This document shows positions 63,545-64,000 of a DNA stretch of 64,000 nt, piece by piece. This DNA comes from Nocardia anocheti (GTDB lineage: Bacteria; Actinomycetota; Actinomycetes; Mycobacteriales; Mycobacteriaceae), in the NCBI RefSeq assembly GCF_029675105.1, contig NZ_JAQQFV010000004.1:186001-250000 (forward strand), in the 5' to 3' direction. Position 1 is the first letter of the stretch. Every line of letters begins with the position of its first letter. The notes under the pieces are model-generated. The model searched no databases. It was given only the letters and a program-made list of their open reading frames with translations, and had not been told where the DNA came from. A program made the position numbers and the translations under genes.

Positions 63545-63993
63545 AACGGGCGGTCTGGGCGCTCGCGCTGGCCGCGATCCTGACCACTGCCGGTGCCGGT
63601 GCCGGAGTCGTGCACGCTCAGCCGCCGACGACCACACCGACCCCGCCGACCAGCCAGCAGCTCAGTCCCCAGAGTCCGGGTGGCGGCGGCACCGGAGAGC
63701 AAATTCCCATCCGCGACCCCGCAACCGGCGGCGTGCAATGGGACAAGTTCGGCGGAGATCCCGCCGACGCTCCCGAGGACCTGGATTCCTTCATCGCCGA
63801 CTCGCTCGGCTGGATGCGCACCCTCGCGCTCGCCTGCGCGGTCGGCGGCGTCCTGATCACCGCCGCAGTGCTGATGGTGGGCGTCCGTGGTCGCTCCGAG
63901 CAAGCCAAGAAGGCCCTGCACTCGCTGCCGGTCGTGCTCGTCGCCACCGTGCTGTCCGGGTCGGCCTACACCGTCATCAACGTATTTCTGTGA
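63541..63993 (+). CDS. VirB2-like small two-helix protein 2
   Basis: 150 residues from GTG. A signal peptide ending VHA-QPP, a Pro/Gly-rich spacer (about 28-75), then two membrane helices joined by VGVRGRSEQAKKALHSLP, aligned residue by residue with the loop of the preceding protein. Tandem pilin-like genes suggest a mixed or two-part surface structure. The operon continues past the window end. Confidence 0.65.
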   Translation: MKRAVWALALAAILTTAGAGAGVVHAQPPTTTPTPPTSQQLSPQSPGGGGTGEQIPIRDPATGGVQWDKFGGDPADAPEDLDSFIADSLGWMRTLALACAVGGVLITAAVLMVGVRGRSEQAKKALHSLPVVLVATVLSGSAYTVINVFL

Positions 63994-64000
63994 AAGAGAT

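Larger units (their letters stand above)
50661..64000. mobile_element. Left part of an integrative conjugative element
   Basis: It begins at the integrase next to lepA and continues beyond the window. Element hallmarks are integrase, two excisionase-like proteins, XRE-type control genes, AT-richer control regions and a tightly overlapped operon of type-IV-secretion-like genes. The interval 50661-50695 contains no tRNA; the attachment site was not identified. No relaxase, VirB4-like ATPase or coupling protein is inside the window, so conjugation is inferred. Confidence 0.75.

Overview
The window is high-GC actinobacterial DNA, most likely from a Nocardia-like member of the mycolic-acid group. 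This rests on content and order: era, a cytidine-deaminase-like gene, corC, ybeY, phoH, rsmE, dnaJ2, hrcA, hemW, sirA-cysH, a CbiX-type chelatase, cysA-cysW-cysT-subI, a GH15 hydrolase and lepA follow the order I remember from the Mycobacterium tuberculosis Rv2364c-Rv2404c region. Lineage-typical families sit among them: EspC/PPE-like, IniB/dynamin-like, cutinase, and an FprB-AurF pair. The genus is an inference.

Layout. 1-5.4 kb: envelope sensing genes on the minus strand (lipoprotein, Ser/Thr kinase, large membrane receptor). 5.4-13 kb: housekeeping run era to hrcA, with an HspR-type (HAIR-like) operator before dnaJ2. 13.3-15.5 kb: an EspC/PPE-like secreted pair. 16-17.7 kb: hemW and a SnoaL-like gene. 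17.9-23.8 kb: a sulfate-reduction operon (sirA-cysH-cysD-cysN-cbiX) preceded by a leaderless Cys-rich leader peptide, probably an attenuator. 23.9-31.1 kb: accessory genes, including a broken hydrolase, a gene behind a CsoR-type palindrome, a WYL regulator, a VOC protein, a HAD phosphatase, a 16-bp degenerate repeat field and an Hsp70-like protein with a long Gly/Ser tail. 31.7-34.7 kb: an SDR remnant and the fprB-aurF operon. 35-38.8 kb: the sulfate ABC transporter. 39-50.7 kb: M48 peptidase, two micro membrane proteins, GH15 hydrolase, a dynamin-like/IniB-like pair, a two-component system broken by several internal deletions, then lepA.

50.7-64 kb: the left part of an integrated conjugative element inserted just upstream of lepA. 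It has a tyrosine integrase, two excisionase-like HTH proteins, a divergent control region full of ACTACA/TGTAGT half-sites, an XRE regulator and an EspR-like regulator. An ImmA/IrrE - membrane protein - cytochrome P450 cassette with overlapping stop/start codons follows. Then comes a long plus-strand operon of envelope and type-IV-secretion-like genes: a Gly-zipper protein, a cutinase-like hydrolase, a transglycosylase/NlpC-P60 hydrolase, a lipoprotein, a degenerate P-loop protein and two paralogous pilin-like proteins. The element continues past the window, so no relaxase, VirB4 or coupling protein is visible.

How it works together. Sulfate is imported by SubI-CysTWA, activated by CysDN, reduced by CysH and SirA (siroheme enzyme, CbiX chelatase nearby), and probably gated by cysteine supply through the leader peptide. 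Several accessory genes are broken by internal deletions, not by insertion sequences. No tRNA, rRNA, IS or CRISPR was recognised.
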